Positions 1-6,772 of a stretch of DNA of 64,000 bases are shown here, in pieces. This DNA is from JBCBKU01 sp038521345 (GTDB lineage: Bacteria > Pseudomonadota > Alphaproteobacteria > Rhodobacterales > Rhodobacteraceae). A program made the position numbers and the translations under genes. The DNA lies in NCBI GenBank assembly GCA_038521345.1, contig JBCBKU010000003.1, positions 1 to 64,000 of the forward strand, given 5' to 3'. Every line of letters starts with the position of its first letter. Positions within the stretch are counted from its first letter, which is position 1. Below the pieces are notes generated by a model, which did not search any database, was not told the DNA's origin, and saw only the letters and a program-made list of their open reading frames with translations.

Positions 1-1
1 C

Positions 2-157
2 GAAGGGTTGGCGCTGCGGGAACTTTCCATCGGCCCCGAGATTGATCCGGGCGTGCCGGCGTTGCGGGCCGGCGATGACCTTGTTCTTGCACTCAAATCG
101 GGGAATTTCGGGACTGAGGACTTCTTTGAGAAGGCCGATCGGATGCTGGCCGGATGA
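2..157 (+). CDS. otnK: Four-carbon acid sugar kinase, C-terminal fragment (OtnK-like)
   Basis: Only the last 51 residues are in the window; the 5' part lies to the left. The visible tail contains GPEIDPGVPAL and LALKSGNFG followed by an FFEKA segment, which matches the C-terminus of the DUF1537 acid-sugar kinases. In that family the enzyme phosphorylates 3-oxo-tetronates at O4. The TGA stop overlaps the ATG of the next gene (ATGA), so the two are translationally coupled, and the neighbour is the decarboxylase that uses the kinase product. The assignment rests on a short tail plus context. Whether it acts on the threonate or the erythronate branch cannot be told. Confidence 0.75.
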   Translation, partial: EGLALRELSIGPEIDPGVPALRAGDDLVLALKSGNFGTEDFFEKADRMLAG

Positions 158-801
158 CCGAAGCTCAATTGCGCGAAAAGATCTGCACCCTCGCGGCATC
201 CCTGTTTGCACGGGGCCTGACCCATGGCAGCACCGGCAATATCTCGGCCCGAACCGACGATGGCGGGCTCTTGGTGTCACCCACCGGGACCAGCTTCGGT
301 CGGCTTGACCCAGGGCGCCTCAGCCGCTTTGACGCGTCGGGACATCTGATCGACGGCGATCCGCCAACGAAGGAAATGCCGCTGCACACGGCATTCTACG
401 ACACGCGATCATCGGCGGGGGCCGTTGTTCACCTGCATTCCTGCCATTCCGTGGCACTCTCGATGTTACCGGATGTGAATCCCGAGAATTTCCTGCCGCC
501 TCTGACGCCTTACGCGATCATGCAGCTTGGCCGCGTGCGGCTGTTGCCGTTCTTCGTACCCGGCGATCCGGCCATGGGCGCGGCGGTCCGGGGGTTGGCA
601 GGCAAACGCTCGGCCGTAATGCTTGCCAATCACGGTCCGGTCGTTGCTGGCAAGGATGTCGAGGCCGCCTGCAATGCCATTGAAGAACTTGAGGCCACTG
701 CGCGCCTTGCCCTGCTGACCCGCGGCATGCCTGTTCAGCCCCTGAACGAAGCCGATATCCGTTCGGTGGTGACGCGTTTCGACGTGGATTGGGAGACGTG
801 A
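154..801 (+). CDS. otnC: 3-oxo-tetronate 4-phosphate decarboxylase, class II aldolase family
   Basis: This 215-residue protein has the class II aldolase/adducin fold. The zinc-site pattern is visible: KEMPLH near residue 73, HLHSCH with H93 and H95, and NHGPV with H160. STGNIS near residue 26 is the usual phosphate-binding segment. In the OtnK/OtnC/OtnI pathway the enzyme decarboxylates 3-oxo-tetronate 4-phosphate to dihydroxyacetone phosphate. The start overlaps the kinase stop, and the stop overlaps the GTG of the isomerase, giving a tightly coupled three-gene run. L-fuculose-phosphate aldolases are the close alternative, but the flanking kinase and isomerase favour OtnC. Confidence 0.88.
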   Translation: MTEAQLREKICTLAASLFARGLTHGSTGNISARTDDGGLLVSPTGTSFGRLDPGRLSRFDASGHLIDGDPPTKEMPLHTAFYDTRSSAGAVVHLHSCHSVALSMLPDVNPENFLPPLTPYAIMQLGRVRLLPFFVPGDPAMGAAVRGLAGKRSAVMLANHGPVVAGKDVEAACNAIEELEATARLALLTRGMPVQPLNEADIRSVVTRFDVDWET

Positions 802-1553
802 CCGCGTTCTCGGCCAATCTCGGATTTCTCTGGACAGATTGCGCTTTGCCCGAGGCCATCCGCGCCGCGAAACGGGCCGGCTTTGCGGCGGTTGAGTGCC
901 ACAGCCCCTACGATGTTCCCGCAGAAGATGTGCGTGCCGTGCTACTCGAGACCGGTCTGCCGCTTCTGGCTCTGAACACCACTCGCGGCGGTCAGGGGGC
1001 CATGGGGCGTGCCGCCTCTCCCGGGCAAGAGTCGGAGGCGCGCGCCGACATCGATCAGGCAATCGCGTATGCCGAGGCGGTGGATGCCGCCGCGATCCAT
1101 GTTTTGGCTGGCCACGGATCCGGTCCCGAAAACGCCGCTGTCTTCGTGCGGAACCTGAGATACGCGACTGAGGCGACCGATCGAAGGATCCTGATCGAGC
1201 CGCTGAACAGTCATGACGCACCTGGGTACTTTCTTCAGACCACAGACCAGGCCGAAGCTGTTCTTGCCGCGGTACAGGCACCGAACCTGAGGCTGATGTT
1301 CGATTGCTATCACGTGGCCAGGACCGAAGGAGACGTGCGAGCCCGGTTGCAGCGGCTCTTGCCCGTGATCGGGCATATTCAGGTCGCCTCGGTCCCCGAC
1401 CGCGGGCGCCCGGATCAAGGAGAGCTCGACTACCTTCCGATCCTCGCTTTTCTTGCGGAACAGGGATGGACCCACCCGATCGGAGCGGAATACGCCCCTC
1501 GTGGGCCGACAGAGCCGACACTCGGCTGGATGCGGACCTTGGCCCATCCCTGA
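798..1553 (+). CDS. otnI: 2-oxo-tetronate isomerase / hydroxypyruvate isomerase family
   Basis: The 251-residue TIM-barrel protein begins FSANLGFLWTD and ends with a GAEYAP...GLGWM-type motif typical of the hydroxypyruvate isomerase (Hyi) family. LIEPLN near residue 133 and LMFDCYH near residue 165 carry the expected metal-binding Glu and Asp/His. I chose GTG at 798, which overlaps the otnC stop (GTGA); an in-frame TTG at 789 is possible. In the tetronate pathway OtnI interconverts 2-oxo- and 3-oxo-tetronate upstream of the kinase. Its position directly after otnC supports that role over glyoxylate metabolism. Confidence 0.82.
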   Translation: MTAFSANLGFLWTDCALPEAIRAAKRAGFAAVECHSPYDVPAEDVRAVLLETGLPLLALNTTRGGQGAMGRAASPGQESEARADIDQAIAYAEAVDAAAIHVLAGHGSGPENAAVFVRNLRYATEATDRRILIEPLNSHDAPGYFLQTTDQAEAVLAAVQAPNLRLMFDCYHVARTEGDVRARLQRLLPVIGHIQVASVPDRGRPDQGELDYLPILAFLAEQGWTHPIGAEYAPRGPTEPTLGWMRTLAHP

Positions 1554-1578
1554 AACAACGTATGCATTAAAGTATTTG

Positions 1579-1594
1579 ACAATGTGAGCATTGT
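1579..1594. promoter_or_regulatory. Inverted repeat, candidate GntR operator
   Basis: ACAATG-TGAG-CATTGT is a perfect 6-bp inverted repeat with a 4-bp spacer, about 30 bp upstream of the GntR-family regulator start and inside the only gap between otnI and that gene. FCD-type GntR proteins bind short symmetric sites of this kind and often regulate themselves. That this one binds here is inference. Confidence 0.45.
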
Positions 1595-1624
1595 TTGCGA
1601 CCCGGGATCGAGGGAGACAGTTCC

Positions 1625-2296
1625 GTGTCGCTTACCGAACGCCAATCGTTGACCGACGAGGCCTATGCGCGGCTGAAGTCCGATATTCGTGCGAACCATC
1701 TGCAGCCGGGCGAACTCGCACCCGAACCCGAGATCGCGGCCCGACTTGGTATGAGCCGAACGCCCGTTCGCGAGGCTTTGATACGGTTGGAAGCCGAAGG
1801 GCTTGTGGAACTTGTGCCGCGCCGGGGCGCGCGCGTTTTGCCGATCCGGGCCGCGGATATGCGCGAGATTTACGAAATCCTGTCGGCGCTCGAACCCGAG
1901 GCCGCGGCGGGGCTGGCGGTGCGTAAACCGTCGGTCGAAGATCTTGCGCCGCTTGAGCAGGCCACCGTCGAGATGGAACGCGCTCTGGACGCCGATGACC
2001 TTGACACATGGGCCGAGGCCGATGACCGATTTCACCGCGCGCTTCTGACTTTGCATGGGAACCGTCGTTTGGCCGAGATGGCGGGTGCGCTTTACGATCA
2101 GGCGCATCGGGCGCGCATGGTCACCCTACGCCTGCGCGAGCGGCCGAGGAAATCGACCGAAGAACATCGCGACATTCTGGAGTGCCTGCATCTCGGAAAT
2201 GCCGAAGCCGCGCGAAACGTCTTTCGGATGCACCGGGCGCGCACGGGTCGGGAATTGCTTGCAATCCTCGACACCTATCGACTTCCGCAATTGTAG
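1625..2296 (+). CDS. GntR family transcriptional regulator (FadR/FCD type)
   Basis: The 223-residue protein has an N-terminal winged helix: an A-Y-A-R-L-K segment, then MSRTPVREALIRLEAEGLV near residue 40, the GntR recognition-helix signature. An all-helical FCD ligand domain follows, with EPEAAAGLA, DDRFHRALL and a terminal EHRDIL...HRARTGRELL pattern that supplies the metal-binding His residues. GTG at 1625 is preferred because AGGGAG sits just upstream; an in-frame TTG at 1595 would add ten residues without a good ribosome-binding site. Its place inside the tetronate cluster suggests it represses that cluster in response to an acid sugar. Confidence 0.88.
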   Translation: MSLTERQSLTDEAYARLKSDIRANHLQPGELAPEPEIAARLGMSRTPVREALIRLEAEGLVELVPRRGARVLPIRAADMREIYEILSALEPEAAAGLAVRKPSVEDLAPLEQATVEMERALDADDLDTWAEADDRFHRALLTLHGNRRLAEMAGALYDQAHRARMVTLRLRERPRKSTEEHRDILECLHLGNAEAARNVFRMHRARTGRELLAILDTYRLPQL

Positions 2297-2309
2297 ACAC
2301 TGCGTACAA
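2291..2309. promoter_or_regulatory. TTGTA-N9-TACAA inverted repeat
   Basis: A perfect 5-bp inverted repeat with 9-bp spacing spans the gntR stop codon and lies 15 bp before the next start. The half-sites resemble the TGTA/TACA cores bound by FCD-type GntR proteins, but a 5-bp arm can arise by chance and the sequence differs from the upstream repeat. Confidence 0.25.
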
Positions 2310-2323
2310 GGAAAGGACACAAC

Positions 2324-3436
2324 ATGCCGAAGACCCAAACCGTGGCGTTGATAAAGGGCGATGGGATCGGCGTGGATGTGGCCGAGGCCGCCATGGCGGT
2401 GGTGGACGCCGCACTGGCCGCAATCGGTACTGCACCGCTCAGCTACACCGAGATACGGGCCGGGGCGGGCTGCTTTCGTGAAACGGGCGAGGACATCGAA
2501 CCCGGCGGGGAAGCTCGGGCGGGAGAGGCCGACGCGATATTTCTTGGTGCAATCGGCTTGCCTGCGGTTCGGCGTCCGGATGGAACCGAGATTGCCCCGC
2601 ACCTGAGGCTTCGCGACCTTTATGGTCTTTATGCCGGTGTGCGCCCGGTCAAGGCCTACCCGAACGCACCGCAACGGCTTGCCGATCCCCGTGCTGCCGC
2701 GATCGATTTCGTGATCCTCCGGGAATCGACCGAAGGCCTTTTCTATTCGGCGGCCGTTCATGGGCGCGGCGAGGTCATTGGCGACTCCGAGGTGCGCGAC
2801 ACGCTCCGCATCACCCGGACCGTCACCGAGAAACTGCATCGGTTCGGTTTTCGGCTGGCCGAGCGACGCAAGGCAAAGGGTCGCCCCGGGCGCATCACCT
2901 GTGTCGACAAAGCCAACGTGTTCCAGTCGATGGCGTTCTTTCGGAAGATCTTTGACGAGATTGCACCGGAGTTTCCCGGCGTGTCAGCCGACCACGCCTA
3001 TGTGGATGCGCAGGCTCTGAACCTGATCCGTCAGCCTTGGGACTATGATGTACTGGTCATGGAGAACATGTTTGGCGACATCCTGTCGGACCTTGGTGGC
3101 GGATTGGTCGGCGGCATGGGCATGGCGGCCTGCGCCGAAATCGGCGATGCGCACGGCCTCTTCCAGCCGGCCCATGGTTCGGCCCCGGATATCATGGGCC
3201 AAGACAAGGCAAATCCGCTTGCCGCAATCCTCTCCGGGGCCCTGATGCTGGATTATCTGGCAGAGCGCGCGTCGGACGAGGCCTTGACCAAGGCTGCGGG
3301 ATTGATCGAAGCGGCGGTGGAGCGCGGCTTTGCTGCCAACCGCATTCGGCCGATGGAATTCGGCGGCGACATGGGCACCCGGGCAGTGACCGACGAGGTC
3401 CTTACGCAGGTGTCGGAAGTGGAAGGTGGTGTATGA
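2324..3436 (+). CDS. Isocitrate/isopropylmalate dehydrogenase family enzyme
   Basis: The 370-residue protein begins with the KGDGIG family motif and has RESTEGLF near residue 136, KANVFQ near 200, MFGDILSDL near 249 and HGSAPDI near 283. These supply the substrate Arg/Glu, catalytic Lys and metal Asp residues of the metal- and NAD(P)-dependent beta-decarboxylating dehydrogenases. Tartrate, D-malate and 3-isopropylmalate dehydrogenases share this fold. Because the gene sits after the tetronate genes and their regulator, a hydroxy-acid substrate such as tartrate or a tetronate is more likely than leucine synthesis. AAGGAAAGG precedes the ATG. The stop overlaps the next start (ATGA). Confidence 0.8.
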   Translation: MPKTQTVALIKGDGIGVDVAEAAMAVVDAALAAIGTAPLSYTEIRAGAGCFRETGEDIEPGGEARAGEADAIFLGAIGLPAVRRPDGTEIAPHLRLRDLYGLYAGVRPVKAYPNAPQRLADPRAAAIDFVILRESTEGLFYSAAVHGRGEVIGDSEVRDTLRITRTVTEKLHRFGFRLAERRKAKGRPGRITCVDKANVFQSMAFFRKIFDEIAPEFPGVSADHAYVDAQALNLIRQPWDYDVLVMENMFGDILSDLGGGLVGGMGMAACAEIGDAHGLFQPAHGSAPDIMGQDKANPLAAILSGALMLDYLAERASDEALTKAAGLIEAAVERGFAANRIRPMEFGGDMGTRAVTDEVLTQVSEVEGGV

Positions 3437-4266
3437 GTGTGTTGGCGGGGCCCGAGGTTTGGGCCGATCGGATTGTGGCCGCCCGCGACGTGGCGCAGGC
3501 CGCGGGGCAGAGAGCCTTGGCCGGGCGCGCAGAGGCGGGCTTTGACGGCCCAGGGATCGACCGGAAAGGCCCGCAGGATTTTGTCACGGCCTTCGACAAG
3601 GCTGCCGAGGACGAGATCCGCACGTGGCTCTTGGGCCGGTTTCCCGACGATCACTTTGTCGGCGAGGAGACGGGTGGACTTCCGGGCGACGGCCCGACCT
3701 GGGTCGTGGACCCCATCGACGGCACCACGAATTTCGTCCGTGGGTTCCCGTTCTGGGCAGTGTCGATTGCACTCGTTTCGGGCGGCCAGATCGTCGGCGG
3801 GGTCATCCATGATGCGCCGCGCGACGTCACCTACTGGGCTGTCCGGGGCGTGGGCGCTTTTCGGGACGACATCCCGTTGACTGCGGCGACGGACGTGGAT
3901 GTGGCCGACGCAATGGTGATCCTTGGATCTGCGCGCAAGGCGGATATCGCGGCCCATCTGGGACTGCTCGACGCTCTGCATGCCAGCGGTGCGGAACATC
4001 GACGTTTCGGGTCGGCTGCGCTTGCACTGGCCCTAGTCGCCGAAGGTGCGGCCGATGGGTACTATGAAGCTTCGCTCAATGCCTGGGACGCGCTGGCCGG
4101 GATGTGCATTGCCGCCGAAGCCGGGGCCATGGTGTCAGCCCCGCCACTTGAGATGTTCCTCGCCGGGCCCGGTCCGGTTTTGGCCGGAGCTCCGGCCCTG
4201 ACCGATGTGATCGCGGCTGCGATTCCGGCCGAGCGGCGCAATCGATTGCGGGCGCTGAGAACCTAA
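3433..4266 (+). CDS. Inositol monophosphatase family protein
   Basis: This 277-residue protein shows the full metal-binding signature of the Li-sensitive phosphatase superfamily: GEE at 77-79, DPIDGTTNF at 93-101 and WDALAG at 218-223. The family hydrolyses inositol 1-phosphate, 3'-phosphoadenosine 5'-phosphate, fructose 1,6-bisphosphate or histidinol phosphate. The motifs do not discriminate between these. Translational coupling to the dehydrogenase gene suggests a sugar-phosphate or acid-sugar-phosphate substrate in the same pathway, which is inference. Its 3' end overlaps that of the convergent Gfo/Idh/MocA gene by 4 bp. Confidence 0.82.
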   Translation: MSVLAGPEVWADRIVAARDVAQAAGQRALAGRAEAGFDGPGIDRKGPQDFVTAFDKAAEDEIRTWLLGRFPDDHFVGEETGGLPGDGPTWVVDPIDGTTNFVRGFPFWAVSIALVSGGQIVGGVIHDAPRDVTYWAVRGVGAFRDDIPLTAATDVDVADAMVILGSARKADIAAHLGLLDALHASGAEHRRFGSAALALALVAEGAADGYYEASLNAWDALAGMCIAAEAGAMVSAPPLEMFLAGPGPVLAGAPALTDVIAAAIPAERRNRLRALRT

Positions 4267-5384
4267 GACAAGAGCTCCGAAGCCTCGTCAGGACCAAGCG
4301 GGGCGGGGCGATCGCAGGTGGTGGAGAGGACGATGAACTGGCCGGTCTCTCCGGCGCGCAGGATCTCCGTCATCACCTCGACGGCGTGAAGGGCGAAGTC
4401 GAGCCCGCAGCGGTGCGGCCTGTTCTCGGCGATGGCGGCCACCATGTCCGCAAGACCCGCCATTCGATAATTCGCGCGGGGTTCCTCGCCGGTTTCGTTG
4501 ATCTTGCCGAAGGGATGATCCCAAGGATCGACCGGGGTGATCGCTCCGGCCGCGTCGGCCTGCTCCAGATCTCCGCCGAAGAAGTTGGGATCGGGCAGGA
4601 ACAGTGCTCCGTCGGTGCCGTATAGCTCCATATGCCCATGCCGATGGGCCTTGACGTCCCAGCTTGCACCAAGGGTGACCGCCGCACCTGAGACAAACTC
4701 GAGAAGGGCGTGAATGGTTGTTGGCGTTTCGACGTTTATCGTTTCTCCGGCCCGGGGTTCGGACGTGATCGTGCGTGTGTCCGACGCCGAAGTTGTCAAC
4801 GCACCTACCCGTGCGACCGGACCAAGCAGTTGGATCAGGTTCGCGATATAGTACGGGCCGATGTCGAGGATCGGGCCAGCCCCCGGTTTGAAGAAGAAGT
4901 CCGGGTTTGGATGCCAGCTTTCCATGCCGGGCCCCATGACATGGGCCGTGGCCGCTGTTACGCGCCCAATGGCACCGGCATCGATGAGCGTGCGGGCTTG
5001 CTGGTGGGTTCCGCCGAGGAACGTGTCCGGGGCTGAGCCCACGCGCAGATCGGCAGCCTCGGCCAAGTTCCGAAGATGGGCCCCTTCTGACATTGTCAGG
5101 GCGACGGGCTTCTCCGAATAGGCGTGTTTGCCGGCACGCAGAATATTCTCGGTCACCTGGGCATGGGCGGCGGGAATGGTCAGGTTGACCACGACATCGA
5201 TGTCTTCGGCGGCAAGGAGGCCGTCCACCGTCTCGGCGCGCACACCGAATTCCTTGGCCCGGGCCGCGGCCGCCTCGGCGTTGAGGTCGGCCACCGCGCG
5301 GACCTCAAGCCCTTTGAACAGGGGCGCGAGCCGAAGGTAGGCTTTCGAGATGTTGCCGCAGCCGATTATGCCGATACCGGTCAT
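4263..5384 (-). CDS. Gfo/Idh/MocA family oxidoreductase
   Basis: The 373-residue protein starts with a Rossmann motif GIIGCGNIS, followed by the SEKPVAL catalytic segment near residue 96 and an HPNPDFFF...GPILDIGPYY region, as in NAD(P)-dependent sugar dehydrogenases of this superfamily. AGGAGG lies 9 bp before the ATG. The downstream gene on the opposite side converges on it. The upstream gene on the same strand, a TIM-barrel isomerase, is 12 bp away and probably shares the transcript. The pair is a common arrangement for oxidising and isomerising a sugar or cyclitol. The specific substrate cannot be read from sequence. Confidence 0.85.
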   Translation of the reverse strand: MTGIGIIGCGNISKAYLRLAPLFKGLEVRAVADLNAEAAAARAKEFGVRAETVDGLLAAEDIDVVVNLTIPAAHAQVTENILRAGKHAYSEKPVALTMSEGAHLRNLAEAADLRVGSAPDTFLGGTHQQARTLIDAGAIGRVTAATAHVMGPGMESWHPNPDFFFKPGAGPILDIGPYYIANLIQLLGPVARVGALTTSASDTRTITSEPRAGETINVETPTTIHALLEFVSGAAVTLGASWDVKAHRHGHMELYGTDGALFLPDPNFFGGDLEQADAAGAITPVDPWDHPFGKINETGEEPRANYRMAGLADMVAAIAENRPHRCGLDFALHAVEVMTEILRAGETGQFIVLSTTCDRPAPLGPDEASELLS

Positions 5385-5396
5385 TGGGGATCCTCC

Positions 5397-6146
5397 TTAG
5401 AACGACCGGGCGGCTTCGATTGCACGGCTGGCGAAGCGACGGTGGTCCGATGGATTGTCGTGTTCGACGATATAGTGCTGTGCTGGCGTCCTCGTCAGCG
5501 CGTCGGCGATTGCGGGCCAGTCCAGTGTTCCGTGTCCGGGGTCGGCCCAACCGTCTTCGTCGTCGGCTTCGCCGGGCAAGGCGATGTCCTTTACATGCAC
5601 GGACAGGATGCGCTCGCCCAGCCGGTCAATCCAGTACAGCGGGTCCTCGCCCGCCCGCGCAACCCATGCCACGTCCAGTTCGAGTGCAAGATCGTCGGAG
5701 GCGGCAAGGATCAATTCCAACGGGCGTTCCGCGCCACCGAGATCCGCGAACTCGAACGCGTGGTTGTGCCAGCCGAAGGCAAGGCCAGCCTCGAGAACGG
5801 GTTTGCCCGCTTCAGCGAGTTCCTGCCCAAATGCGGCCCATCCCGCGGCGTCGCGGGATTGGTTCGGAGTGAAGGGTACGAATACACCTGTCATGCCAAG
5901 CGTATGCGCCAGGGCAAGAATGCGTTCGGGGTCTGCCTGGAGGGCATCGAGGCCGATATGCGCGGTCGGCATCTTCAGACCCGTCATGTCGAGTGCCGCG
6001 CGGAGCATGTCCGTTGCCGCATCGGTCTCAAAAAGACCGCCATATCCTTCGACCCCGGCATAGCCGAGATCCCTCAGCATCATGAGCGTGTCGCTGAGCG
6101 GTGGAAAGTTACGGGACGAATAGAGCTGATATGAGATATCGCGCAT
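5397..6146 (-). CDS. Sugar phosphate isomerase/epimerase (AP endonuclease 2 TIM barrel)
   Basis: The 249-residue protein has the xylose-isomerase-like TIM-barrel pattern: QLYSSRN at the start, GYAGVEGYGG in strand 2, FGWHNHAFEF near residue 124, LELDVAWVARAG near 153 and HVKDIA near 180. These give the usual metal-binding Glu/His/Asp set. Similar proteins pair with Gfo/Idh/MocA dehydrogenases, as here 12 bp upstream of one. IolE-like dehydratases and 3-dehydroshikimate dehydratases share the fold, so the reaction is open. It is probably the first gene of a two-gene unit. Confidence 0.78.
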   Translation of the reverse strand: MRDISYQLYSSRNFPPLSDTLMMLRDLGYAGVEGYGGLFETDAATDMLRAALDMTGLKMPTAHIGLDALQADPERILALAHTLGMTGVFVPFTPNQSRDAAGWAAFGQELAEAGKPVLEAGLAFGWHNHAFEFADLGGAERPLELILAASDDLALELDVAWVARAGEDPLYWIDRLGERILSVHVKDIALPGEADDEDGWADPGHGTLDWPAIADALTRTPAQHYIVEHDNPSDHRRFASRAIEAARSF

Positions 6147-6220
6147 CGGGCAGGCTCCTCCGGTCGGGGTCCCGGGTGATGTGGCACATCGGTCGTGACG
6201 GTGGAAGGCCAGTTCTCGGG

Positions 6221-6772
6221 CTAGGTTGCCAAGACATTGTCAAGCGATGCCAGAACCGCGTGTTCGACGGACGCGGCATAGGATCGCGCGGCCACCAGAA
6301 GGAACCTGTCGTGGCCGGTTCGAAGCGTGGTCACAGGCACATGCTCCATCAAGGTGCGTGCATACGCGCCTTCCGGAAAGGCGTGGAGCGAAACATCGAT
6401 CGGCGACAGGCGTTCCAATGCCGCGTCCACGTCCGGGCCTTCGATCTCGAGGACCACATGTCCATCGCTCAGATCGGTCCTATAGGCCGGGCCAAGGTCA
6501 GGGATGGCCGGATCCGCTGGGTCTTCGAGGATCAAAAGCACCTGATCCGGTTGTGTTAGAAGGGCCCGAACAGGGGTCGACCCAGAAGACTGCACAGGGC
6601 TTGGCCAGTCGAGGCCGAAGTCATCCTTCAGGGCCGCGGCGACCGCTGGTTCGGCACCCTGCGGCAAGGCGAAAGACCAAAGCCGAAGGTCGTTCCGGGC
6701 GCGGACCCGGGTTTGGCCTCGGGTCGTGTCGGTCCCGAGGATCGGCGTCGGATGAAGCCGTACTTCAACCAC
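6221..6772 (-). CDS. soxG: Sarcosine oxidase gamma subunit
   Basis: I place the start at GTG 6772, overlapping the soxA stop by 8 bp, which gives 183 residues, the family's normal size. A longer frame extends upstream inside soxA but its N-terminus is low-complexity and unlike SoxG. The C-terminal half resembles the GcvT-like fold of gamma subunits: LSDGHVVLEIEGPD near residue 100, then an LERLSPIDVSLHAFP segment and RTLMEHVPV. Within the heterotetramer, gamma contacts the alpha subunit's folate-binding domain. It closes the soxBDAG transcript. Confidence 0.85.
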   Translation of the reverse strand: MVEVRLHPTPILGTDTTRGQTRVRARNDLRLWSFALPQGAEPAVAAALKDDFGLDWPSPVQSSGSTPVRALLTQPDQVLLILEDPADPAIPDLGPAYRTDLSDGHVVLEIEGPDVDAALERLSPIDVSLHAFPEGAYARTLMEHVPVTTLRTGHDRFLLVAARSYAASVEHAVLASLDNVLAT

